A stretch of 8,449 nucleotides of DNA from Methanolinea sp. SDB. Lineage in GTDB: Archaea > Halobacteriota > Methanomicrobia > Methanomicrobiales > Methanospirillaceae. The stretch covers positions 1 to 8,449 of the forward strand of contig LKUF01000506.1 in assembly GCA_001412335.1 (NCBI GenBank), in the 5' to 3' direction. Made by a program: the position numbers and the translations under genes. Position 1 is the first letter of the stretch, and each line of letters opens with the position of its first letter. Shown in pieces: positions 1-5,067 of this stretch. Below the pieces are notes generated by a model, which made no database searches, was not told the origin of the DNA, and saw only the letters and a program-made list of their open reading frames with translations.

Positions 1-390
1 GGCGATCGAGAAGTCCTTTACGAGCCTGAAAAATACGATGGCCGCCGCACAGGTGAAGAGGACGGTCGCGACGATCATCCCTTCGAATGACCCGGGCCAC
101 GAGAGAAGACGGATGCAGATCGGGTAGACGGGGAGAATTGCGGCATAATAACTCGCCCACAATCCCGAAGCACCATAGAGCGGGCTCTCCGCGGCATAGA
201 ATGTGTGGGCTGTCACGACGTAGAGCGGGCCGTCCCAGTGCCGGTACACCGCCTGCATCCCGGTCTGCCAGAAATGGATCGATACGAGATCTTCAATACC
301 AAGGAGAAACGGTGCGAGTGCGAGTATCGAGGAGAGGACCACCACCGAGATGATGACAAGATACGATTTCAGTTCCGTGGCATCCCGCAT
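1..390 (-). CDS. GT-C family glycosyltransferase, PIG-V-like (5' part only)
   Basis: This is the first 130 codons of a multi-pass membrane protein that runs off the left edge with no stop in the window. Translation from the ATG at 390-388 gives a transmembrane helix at residues 10-30, then a loop with R-H-W-D-G-P-L-Y (about 50-57), an A-x-x-F-Y step, a Y-Y-A-A-I-L-P-V-Y-P-I-C-I-R-L-L stretch (81-96) and a second helix (about 104-123). A W-D-x-x-x-Y loop followed by a (F/L)-P-x-Y-P-x-x-x-R-L-L helix is typical of PIG-V-type and related GT-C enzymes, which move sugars from lipid carriers at the membrane; the loop Asp is the usual catalytic candidate. A substrate cannot be assigned. A weak TATA-like element lies about 25 bases before the ATG and there is no ribosome binding site, so the mRNA may be leaderless. 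Family call is moderate because most of the protein is missing. Confidence 0.65.
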   Translation of the reverse strand, partial: MRDATELKSYLVIISVVVLSSILALAPFLLGIEDLVSIHFWQTGMQAVYRHWDGPLYVVTAHTFYAAESPLYGASGLWASYYAAILPVYPICIRLLSWPGSFEGMIVATVLFTCAAAIVFFRLVKDFSIA

Positions 391-410
391 GATACCCGGT
401 TAAATCGTCA

Positions 411-424
411 CAGGTAATAAGGTA
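411..424 (-). promoter_or_regulatory. Weak TATA-like element before the GT-C gene
   Basis: On the minus strand the sequence reads ACCTTATTACC, centred about 27 bases before the ATG at 390. That spacing fits an archaeal TATA box driving a leaderless transcript. The match is poor, and the gene could instead be read through from the minus-strand gene ending at 516. Confidence 0.3.
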
Positions 425-515
425 TCGTGGTTTCCTGTGGCAGAGAGAGCCCTGATAGGGGTTTATCCACGTGATGACCCGGTCTTTCCATCCCTGGTGC
501 CTGCATCCCTCTATC

Positions 516-1019
516 TTACACCGCGGTCTTCCTGTGATTTCCCCTGTCAAGGACACGGTAGACGACTGTCGCAAGAACGACGTTCCAGAACATCAGGCTT
601 ACGAAGACCACCGCGTTCGAGAACGGCGTATGCCAGTAGATAAACGGCACCATGGAGAGGCCTGATACGACGAACAGGAAGGGAAGTATCGACCCTGCGA
701 CCCATACTATTGCGTAGCATTTCAACACACCATATATACCCGGACATCCTCCGATTCGTTCGGGAAAACAGAGTGGCGGGACGAGGACCGCGAGCGGGAT
801 TCCGAAGGCGAGGGAGAGCGTGAGCATCATGGGTGCATCACCACGACCGACGTATATCATGCTCACCGCCATTCCTGCCAGGAGCACTGCAAGCCGGAAC
901 GGGCGGTTATTGATCTTTTCAAGGATGAAATAGCCGATCGAGACGATTGCGCAGCCGATAAGTCCCGCCGCGAGCTCGATCATGATCACTATACCCAGGA
1001 ACCCTTCCGCGTTTGTCAT
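516..1019 (-). CDS. Multi-pass integral membrane protein, family unknown
   Basis: A 167-residue hydrophobic protein with about five predicted membrane helices: roughly residues 8-32, 42-57, 64-82, 97-118 and 134-157. Short loops carry charges such as L-E-K-I-N-N-R-P (33-40) and G-R-G-D-A-P (58-63); a Cys-Pro-rich loop lies at about 84-93 (C-F-P-E-R-I-G-G-C-P). The C-terminus is basic (D-R-G-N-H-R-K). I recognise no catalytic or transport motif and cannot name a family. The ATG at 1019 was chosen because a good TATA-like sequence (AATTATAAAC, 1070-1061) lies about 45 bases upstream, giving a leader of roughly 20 nt. Downstream, after 125 bases, comes the GT-C gene on the same strand, so a link to envelope or glycan biology is possible but unproven. 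That it is a real membrane protein gene is fairly certain. Confidence 0.75.
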   Translation of the reverse strand: MTNAEGFLGIVIMIELAAGLIGCAIVSIGYFILEKINNRPFRLAVLLAGMAVSMIYVGRGDAPMMLTLSLAFGIPLAVLVPPLCFPERIGGCPGIYGVLKCYAIVWVAGSILPFLFVVSGLSMVPFIYWHTPFSNAVVFVSLMFWNVVLATVVYRVLDRGNHRKTAV

Positions 1020-1060
1020 CCAGACCGATCGGTTGGAGCCATTCTCCTAAAGATGTGTCT

Positions 1061-1072
1061 GTTTATAATTAT
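1061..1072 (-). promoter_or_regulatory. TATA-like promoter, possibly bidirectional
   Basis: The minus strand reads AATTATAAAC at 1070-1061. It would start transcription near 1040 and serve the membrane protein at 516-1019 with a short leader. The same A/T block reads TTTATAATTA on the plus strand and is spaced to start transcription near 1092, ahead of the doubtful small ORF at 1110. Confidence 0.5.
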
Positions 1073-1109
1073 GGAAAAATGAGGATAACGTGAGGTTTTT
1101 GGCCCGGAA

Positions 1110-1361
1110 ATGCAATTTTTGAGCCCTGACAAAAATAATGAGGGGCCCACACAATCGTGGTGGTGGCATGGAGAACGGGAAGATGGTCATAACTTCCTGC
1201 TGCCAATATCATCATTCAACGATTCTTCTTTCATTGTCCAATCGGCCGGATACTCTTCGCGTATCAAAAGATCCCGGTCTGTTCGAACGATGGGAAAAGA
1301 GCCCTTCACATCACGTCGGAAAACCCCGGGGCAGGGTTCTGGTAAAACAAAAATTAAATGA
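1110..1361 (+). CDS. Doubtful small ORF (83 aa), unknown
   Basis: This ORF fills most of the gap between two minus-strand genes and ends 8 bases inside the 3' end of the metallophosphoesterase. The product is polar and basic toward the C-terminus (R-S-R-S-V-R-T, S-R-R-K-T-P-G-Q-G-S-G-K), with a Trp run W-W-W-H near residue 18. It has no recognisable domain. In favour is a TATA-like sequence at 1061-1072, correctly spaced for a short leader. Against it are no convincing ribosome binding site, mixed third-position codon use, low-complexity-looking composition, and competing ORFs in other frames over the same stretch. Treat it as a hypothesis. Confidence 0.2.
   Translation: MQFLSPDKNNEGPTQSWWWHGEREDGHNFLLPISSFNDSSFIVQSAGYSSRIKRSRSVRTMGKEPFTSRRKTPGQGSGKTKIK
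1341..1353 (-). terminator. T-rich terminator of the metallophosphoesterase
   Basis: Directly after the TAA stop (1356-1354) the minus strand reads TTTTTGTTTTACC. Oligo-T tracts of this kind commonly end archaeal transcripts without needing a hairpin. Confidence 0.5.
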
Positions 1362-2355
1362 TTATATCTCTCATCCCGTCTACGTCCACCGTGGGATTGA
1401 TGACCACGATCTCGGGAGCACACATGAAACGGAGATCAGATTTCGTGTTCGATGTACCGATCCCCCTGGATATGTAGAACGGGACATCCCCGTTCGGCAC
1501 AAGCCCGCTCATCTCCAAGACTCCGGACCCGGTAAGGGTCTCCATCGCAGCGATGTTTATCTGCCCGCCGTGCGTGTGGCCGGCAAGGATCAGGTCTGCA
1601 TCCCAGTCCGCACGGCATTCGGGCTCATGGATGAGGTAGATGGTGAATGCTCCCTCGCTGTCGACCTCCGGCGGATCTGCCAGTCCTGCCCACCCGTCGT
1701 CCACGCCGACGATCAGCACTCTCCGGCCGTCAATCGTGAGCTCCACGTATTCATTCCGAAGGACGGTGACGCCGTTCTCCTCGAGGACTTCCTCGAGGGC
1801 TGCGGCATATTCGAGATCGGTAGTCTCGTCGAACATGCAGCTGACATCGAAATAATCCACGCTCAGGTCCGCCTCGCGCATCCTGAGGATCTTGTCCATG
1901 CCGGACGAAGCGGTGATGCCTGCCTTGTAGTCATGGTTCCCGAGGATTGCATACACCGGAGCGTCTATCCCGCTCCAGACCTCCTGGTACACAAAATCCT
2001 CCTCGTTCTCCCCAAACACGAAGTCGCCACCGATGAGGACGACGGATGGTTCGAGACGGTTGATCTCCCCGATCACATCCTTCACGTGATCGATATTTCC
2101 CTCTTTCAGGTGCGGGTCGGCTATGTACACGATATTTCCCGGAGCATCATCGATATAGAGGGCGGTAACCTCGCAGGTGCCCGCTTCCCATGACGCATAC
2201 CCAATCCCCGCAGGAAGGGTTACAAGGATAAGAGCAACTGCAATGTAATGCGTGTTTGTGAACCGTGGGATTCTCTTCGGGATCAAACGGTATACAATAA
2301 AACCGGAGAACTCATATACCTTGAGTTGTGGGCACGGACACAAAACTTCTATCAA
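1354..2355 (-). CDS. Membrane-anchored metallophosphoesterase, YkuE-like
   Basis: A calcineurin-like phosphoesterase with the full dinuclear metal set: D-P-H (D80, H82), G-G-D (D111), G-N-H-D (N140, H141), H243 in L-I-H-E-P-E and G-H-T-H-G-G-Q (H260, H262). The C-terminus has the subgroup signature S-R-G-I-G-T-S...R-F...A-P-E-I. A single hydrophobic segment (about residues 37-55) precedes the domain, so the enzyme is probably anchored with the catalytic part outside. Family members hydrolyse phosphoesters, and some YkuE-like enzymes act on lipid headgroups; the substrate here is unknown. Between G-N-H-D-Y (139-143) and L-R-N-E (199-202) lie about 55 residues, more than I expect, suggesting an acidic insertion near 150-185. 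The start is uncertain: codon 2355-2353 is TTG with no clear ribosome binding site; another TTG (R-L-I-P-K-R, residue 24) still keeps the anchor. The function class is secure, the exact N-terminus is not. Confidence 0.9.
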   Translation of the reverse strand: MIEVLCPCPQLKVYEFSGFIVYRLIPKRIPRFTNTHYIAVALILVTLPAGIGYASWEAGTCEVTALYIDDAPGNIVYIADPHLKEGNIDHVKDVIGEINRLEPSVVLIGGDFVFGENEEDFVYQEVWSGIDAPVYAILGNHDYKAGITASSGMDKILRMREADLSVDYFDVSCMFDETTDLEYAAALEEVLEENGVTVLRNEYVELTIDGRRVLIVGVDDGWAGLADPPEVDSEGAFTIYLIHEPECRADWDADLILAGHTHGGQINIAAMETLTGSGVLEMSGLVPNGDVPFYISRGIGTSNTKSDLRFMCAPEIVVINPTVDVDGMRDIII

Positions 2356-2438
2356 TCCAGGTTGTTTACGAATCGGGAACCGGAATCATCTGCCAGGCAT
2401 TTTGACGCGGGATTTTGCCGTACTGGAAAAGATCCCGT

Positions 2439-3068
2439 TCATCTCCGGGTATTTCCCTCTTCCAGGAGTGAGTATAAGCTCCTGTCCCCGTCCAGTGAAC
2501 CGGTATGATGCCGTACCAATAACAGTCCAATCACTAGCCCGATCATATCGGCAAAAAGATCGCAAATCGTGTCCAGGAGTCCGTTGTTGTACGAGCTCCT
2601 GACCAGCATATCGATATAATACTCCCCGACTTCCCAGGCGAGCATGAAGAAGACTGATATCGCAACTATCGCGACGAACATGACCGGCGTCTTTACTCTA
2701 TGATTGTAATAGTCAAGTATGATGAACAGTACAAAGACCAGCATCACGACTGCTGCGGCAGAGACTACGTGCGCCAGCTTGTCATACACCGGTGCAAAGA
2801 TCCAGTAAAACCTGCTTATCCCGCCTGCAACATGGAGGAGCAGTGCAAAGGCCACGAGGGATTTCACACCTGCCGGAAACCTGATCTGGAGCCGTTTTTC
2901 TGCGATTACGGGGATAAGTGTCAGTATGACCGAAGGCAGAAGAACTGCGACGAGCCTGAAGGTATCGCCGATTAAGACCGACTGTATCCCGTATCCCGCA
3001 AATATAATGCATATAAGACAGACGAGAGTGGTCTCGGCATCCTGCTTCATTGTGTTATTATTGTACAT
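2439..3068 (-). CDS. YjdF/DUF2238-like integral membrane protein
   Basis: A 209-residue protein with about five or six membrane helices (roughly 13-33, 38-56, 68-88, 98-119, 127-147, 166-185) and a polar acidic tail. Three conserved-looking membrane motifs appear in the YjdF/DUF2238 order: Y-D-K-L-A-H (95-100), W-E-V-G-E-Y (145-150) and D-T-I-C-D-L-F-A-D-M-I-G (166-177). These charged or polar residues inside helices (H100, E146, E149, D166, D170, D174) suggest a metal- or ion-binding core, but the family's function is not established. VanZ-like proteins share a D-K-x-x-H step and are an alternative. Two starts are possible: ATG at 3068 and ATG at 3050 (M-K-Q-D-A-E); I kept the longer one because an upstream TATA-like sequence near 3110 gives it a short leader. 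It is divergently transcribed from the coiled-coil operon at 3212. Confidence 0.65.
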   Translation of the reverse strand: MYNNNTMKQDAETTLVCLICIIFAGYGIQSVLIGDTFRLVAVLLPSVILTLIPVIAEKRLQIRFPAGVKSLVAFALLLHVAGGISRFYWIFAPVYDKLAHVVSAAAVVMLVFVLFIILDYYNHRVKTPVMFVAIVAISVFFMLAWEVGEYYIDMLVRSSYNNGLLDTICDLFADMIGLVIGLLLVRHHTGSLDGDRSLYSLLEEGNTRR

Positions 3069-3074
3069 CAGTAA

Positions 3075-3118
3075 TTAAAAAAATCTCTTGAACATTGCCC
3101 ATTCATGGCATATAGAAT
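3075..3118 (-). promoter_or_regulatory. Promoter region of the YjdF-like gene
   Basis: Two A/T elements read on the minus strand: TTCTATATG near 3118-3110, spaced for a start near 3087 and an 18-nt leader to the ATG at 3068; and TTTTTTTAATTAC near 3087-3075, spaced for a start near the alternative ATG at 3050. Which one is used decides the N-terminus. Confidence 0.4.
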
Positions 3119-3170
3119 GATGGAGTATGAGAAACGGGTCACAGTTCTCCCCCTGTAGTTCCCGGAGTTA

Positions 3171-3190
3171 CAAAAAAAGTAAATAGCATC
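3171..3190 (+). promoter_or_regulatory. Promoter of the coiled-coil operon
   Basis: The A-rich stretch AAAAAAAGTAAATAGC is centred 28-30 bases before the ATG at 3212, the spacing of an archaeal TATA box for a leaderless or nearly leaderless mRNA. No ribosome binding site precedes this ATG, which agrees with leaderless initiation of the first gene. Confidence 0.45.
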
Positions 3191-3211
3191 CTGCTCGTAT
3201 AAGACTACTGT

Positions 3212-3700
3212 ATGGAAGGAATTCAGTTAAAAGTACAGGTAAGGGCATTTCCAAGTCGGGGACGGGCGCGGATCCATGAATCAGTACTGCCTGACCTGGG
3301 GATCAAGGAGGGTGAAGCCCTCGAAATCCTGAAATACCCAGCAGCGTACGACGATACATCCAAGCCCGTTACCGTCGGGGCATATGCCGACACGATGATT
3401 GAAAAGGATGTCATCAAGTTAAGCCCGGAGGATATGGCGTCTCTTGGTGTGGCCGAGGGTGACGCGGTGACCGTTCGAAGAAAAGTACCCCTGACAGAAC
3501 AGATCGGCAAAAAAGCCGGGGAGACCGGGAAAGTCATATCAGAGAGTGCCACCCATGCCGGTGAAGTGATCGGGAAGAGTGCTTCGCAGGCAGGAGAGAG
3601 CATCAAGAAAGAGGCCGGACATGCAGGGGAAGCATTAGAGAAGGGCGCAAAGGACGTTTCGAAGAAGATCATGCCTGGAAAGGGTGAGAAGAACCAGTGA
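3212..3700 (+). CDS. Cdc48/VAT-N-like beta-barrel protein with LEA-like repeat tail
   Basis: A 162-residue soluble protein with two parts. Residues 6-92 resemble the double-psi beta-barrel at the N-terminus of archaeal Cdc48/VAT ATPases: G-R-A-R-I-H...L-P-D-L-G-I-K-E-G-E-A-L-E-I (17-39) is echoed by D-V-I-K-L...M-A-S-L-G-V-A-E-G-D-A-V-T-V-R-R-K (66-91), the internal duplication expected of this fold. The D2 subunits of formylmethanofuran dehydrogenase have a related fold and are an alternative, though their cofactor-site context is absent. There is no ATPase domain. Residues 95-150 are an amphipathic tail with A-G-E at 102, 116, 127 and 138, like LEA or apolipoprotein helices that fold on membranes. 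It may be an adaptor that recognises proteins and docks on membrane or coiled-coil partners (inference). First gene of a five-gene operon; no ribosome binding site, so probably leaderless. Confidence 0.75.
   Translation: MEGIQLKVQVRAFPSRGRARIHESVLPDLGIKEGEALEILKYPAAYDDTSKPVTVGAYADTMIEKDVIKLSPEDMASLGVAEGDAVTVRRKVPLTEQIGKKAGETGKVISESATHAGEVIGKSASQAGESIKKEAGHAGEALEKGAKDVSKKIMPGKGEKNQ
3515..3655 (+). repeat. Coding repeat: LEA-like 11-residue units
   Basis: Residues 102-148 of the beta-barrel protein consist of one 14-residue unit followed by three 11-residue units, each opening with A-G-E: AGETGKVISESATH, AGEVIGKSASQ, AGESIKKEAGH, AGEALEKGAKD. An 11-residue period with Ala, Gly, Lys and Glu is the mark of LEA group 3 and apolipoprotein-type helices. 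The nucleotide sequences of the units have diverged, so the repeat is kept at protein level. Confidence 0.8.
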
Positions 3701-3714
3701 GATGGTGAGGCAGG

Positions 3715-4131
3715 ATGGCCACCCCCACACCAACCACGGTAAACACACTTCCAGCCTTGTGGAACTGGTTCGAGCCCTTTTTATGGGTCATACTCCTATT
3801 CATCGGACTCATCATAGTCTATTATATCATCAGGGAGTTACGGCTTGCCCGGGAGACCCCAAGGCTTGCCGAGATCGAGCTTGAAAAAGAGAAACTGAAA
3901 CTGATGAAGATGGAGTATGAGCAGAGAGGCCAGCCGTTCTTCAAGGTGTCCCCGGAGAAGATGGAGGAGATCAGGAATCTCGACGAGGAGAACGTCCAGC
4001 TCGAGACAGATATTTATGCCAAACACAACACGGTCGAGAAGAGAATCCAGAGGCTTGAGAACATGGTGAAGAGCACAAAACTTGATCATCTCATAGAGAA
4101 GATCAAAGACGAAGAGAGAAAAGTACGGTGA
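3715..4131 (+). CDS. Membrane-anchored coiled-coil protein, faintly PspB-like
   Basis: A 138-residue protein: a short Thr/Pro-rich N-terminus, one strong membrane helix (residues 18-39), a basic step R-E-L-R-L-A-R (40-46) and a long highly charged helical region (48-138). The positive residues after the helix predict the C-terminal part is in the cytoplasm. The region splits into coils at about 50-70 and 81-136, separated by Q-P-F-F-K-V-S-P (73-80). The segment around V-E-K-R-I-Q-R-L-E-N-M-V (107-118) recalls the M-x-x-R-I-x-x-L-E-x-I-L signature of the phage shock protein PspB, also a single-pass protein with a cytoplasmic coil; the resemblance is short and may come from shared coiled-coil spacing. 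A GGTGAGG ribosome binding site at 3704-3710, 4 bases before the ATG, supports the start. It lies 14 bases after the beta-barrel gene and probably acts as a membrane anchor for its operon partners. Confidence 0.7.
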   Translation: MATPTPTTVNTLPALWNWFEPFLWVILLFIGLIIVYYIIRELRLARETPRLAEIELEKEKLKLMKMEYEQRGQPFFKVSPEKMEEIRNLDEENVQLETDIYAKHNTVEKRIQRLENMVKSTKLDHLIEKIKDEERKVR

Positions 4132-4137
4132 TTTTTT

Positions 4138-4443
4138 ATGTTTGAGACAGGATCTGCAGAGCATGCACGGAAGAGCTCATTCAAAGAGTCACTCGCAACC
4201 ATTCCCCAGGCTATCGACTCACGGCTCCCCTCGATGGATAAAAAGCTTGACAGGTATTTCGACGCAAACATATCCCTGATCATATCGGAATGGGGCCTTG
4301 TAACGCGGTACGACCTTGACGACCTCGAGAAACGCCTTGATGTGGTGAGCAGCGAGATCGGCACACTTGAAAAATGGCGGGAAAAACTCGAAGATCGGGC
4401 CAAAAACATCGAATCCGCCATCAGGGAGCTGGAGGGGTCCTGA
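4138..4443 (+). CDS. Small soluble coiled-coil protein, EW-motif paralog 1
   Basis: A 101-residue soluble protein. Residues 1-34 form a polar leader; residues 37-54 carry the shared motif in a diverged form, L-D-R-Y-F-D-A-N-I-S-L-I-I-S-E-W-G-L, followed by T-R-Y-D-L-D-D-L-E-K-R-L (56-67) and a coiled coil to about residue 98. The same motif and following helix recur in the next two genes, so the three are paralogs. I do not recognise the family. The GGTGAT at 4127-4132, overlapping the previous stop codon and 5 bases before this ATG, is a good ribosome binding site and ties its translation to the gene before. Unlike its third paralog it has no membrane helix. A structural or oligomerisation role is likely from composition alone. 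Confidence 0.7.
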   Translation: MFETGSAEHARKSSFKESLATIPQAIDSRLPSMDKKLDRYFDANISLIISEWGLVTRYDLDDLEKRLDVVSSEIGTLEKWREKLEDRAKNIESAIRELEGS

Positions 4444-4668
4444 ATGATCGGGATTGACAACTATCTTGGAGGCTACCTGGACAGGCGCATGAAGTATATG
4501 ATCGAGGAGTGGAGTCTTGGCACGTATCGGGATCTTGGCGATCTCGAGGTCAGGCTCAAGGACCTCGAGGAAGAGATCCAGGAACTGGACAAATTCGAGA
4601 TGGAGGCTGATGCGAAGCTTACCGATCTCGAGAAGAGGATTGAGCGGATCAGGGAGGTGAAGAGATGA
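4444..4668 (+). CDS. Minimal coiled-coil protein, EW-motif paralog 2
   Basis: At 74 residues this is the shortest of the three paralogs and close to the bare module: Y-L-G-G-Y-L-D-R-R-M-K-Y-M-I-E-E-W-S-L (7-25), then T-Y-R-D-L-G-D-L-E-V-R-L (27-38) and a coiled coil with regular L/I spacing (39-72). It aligns without gaps to residues 37-80 of the gene before. There is no membrane helix, signal or metal site. The ATG follows the previous stop codon directly (TGAATG), with a GGAGGGG ribosome binding site at 4431-4437, so it is probably translated by re-initiation or coupling. It may pair with its two paralogs to build mixed coiled coils (inference). Confidence 0.75.
   Translation: MIGIDNYLGGYLDRRMKYMIEEWSLGTYRDLGDLEVRLKDLEEEIQELDKFEMEADAKLTDLEKRIERIREVKR
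4652..4660 (+). promoter_or_regulatory. Near-perfect Shine-Dalgarno before the last EW-motif gene
   Basis: GGGAGGTGA ends 4 bases before the ATG at 4665 and matches the 3' end of archaeal 16S rRNA over nearly its whole length. It lies inside the last codons of the previous gene, whose stop overlaps this start as ATGA, so it fixes the start and indicates coupled translation. Confidence 0.8.
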
Positions 4669-5006
4669 CTATCGTCGAAGCGCTTCTTATCATCCTCATC
4701 CTCGCGGTCGTTGCGTTCTTTGTGTACTATTATCTCAGGGGTACTTCGGGAAAAGTCTCCATCACCCGCCCGATGGAAAGCCGTGTCGATGAGTATCTCG
4801 ACAGGCGGTTCGAGCAGATGGTTTCAGAATGGTCCCTTATGAACAAATACCAGGTACGGTCTTTCAAGGAGAAGAAGGAGGAGATTCTAGCCGATCAGGA
4901 GAATAAAGTCGAGGAACTGAAGGACTTTGAGCATGATATGATCGACACGCTGGCAAGACTGGAGGAACGCCTGAATGCTCTGGAAAAGCAGGCCGAAAAA
5001 CAATAA
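4665..5006 (+). CDS. Membrane-anchored coiled-coil protein, EW-motif paralog 3
   Basis: A 113-residue protein with an N-terminal membrane helix (residues 4-24, ending in Y-Y-Y-L-R-G), a short polar linker, then V-D-E-Y-L-D-R-R-F-E-Q-M-V-S-E-W-S-L (41-58) and a coiled coil from about 62 to 112. The motif aligns without gaps to the two genes before, but the region after it has diverged: the D-L-x-D-L-E-x-R-L step is replaced by Q-V-R-S-F-K-E-K-K. Charge distribution places the coil in the cytoplasm. It starts at an ATGA overlap behind a near-perfect ribosome binding site. As the only paralog with a membrane helix, it could tether the two soluble ones (inference). The family is unknown to me. 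Confidence 0.75.
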   Translation: MTIVEALLIILILAVVAFFVYYYLRGTSGKVSITRPMESRVDEYLDRRFEQMVSEWSLMNKYQVRSFKEKKEEILADQENKVEELKDFEHDMIDTLARLEERLNALEKQAEKQ

Positions 5007-5030
5007 CCGTGCAAAAAACCTGGATACCTC

Positions 5031-5041
5031 AGATTTTTATT
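5031..5041 (+). promoter_or_regulatory. Possible own promoter of the zinc protein
   Basis: AGATTTTTATT lies about 30 bases before the ATG at 5068 and could be a TATA box for a leaderless mRNA. If so, the zinc protein is transcribed on its own as well as by read-through from the operon. Confidence 0.4.
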
Positions 5042-5067
5042 CCCGCTTAAAAGACGACATTCCTGTC

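Larger units (their letters stand above)
1020..1353. other. 334-base gap with one promoter and a doubtful ORF
   Basis: Apart from the promoter near 1061-1072 and the T-rich tract that ends the metallophosphoesterase transcript, the only content I can point to is an 83-codon plus-strand ORF at 1110-1361. A short CCCCGGGG palindrome sits at about 1324-1331. There is no tRNA-like fold and no repeat array. Confidence 0.5.

Noticed and set aside
87..417. Two overlapping plus-strand ORFs over 87-417
   Set aside because: They lie opposite the GT-C gene, which has clear membrane helices and a W-D loop; the plus frames are Arg-rich and without domains.
293..574. 93-codon minus-strand ORF spanning the end of the membrane protein and the start of the GT-C gene
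   Set aside because: Out of frame with both, overlaps both, and its product shows no membrane or domain pattern.
1018..1040. Eight-codon minus-strand leader ORF (M-A-P-T-D-R-S-G) overlapping the start of the 516-1019 gene as ATGA
   Set aside because: Its ATG lies near the predicted mRNA start and the AGGAG beside it is only one base away, too close to work as a ribosome binding site.
1138..2193. 351-codon plus-strand ORF
   Set aside because: It lies almost wholly opposite the metallophosphoesterase, whose motifs are intact; the plus-strand product has no domain and is a mirror of that gene's codon pattern.
3223..3672. 149-codon minus-strand ORF
   Set aside because: Antisense to the beta-barrel protein; its Ser/Pro/Ala-rich product reflects the repeat codons on the other strand.
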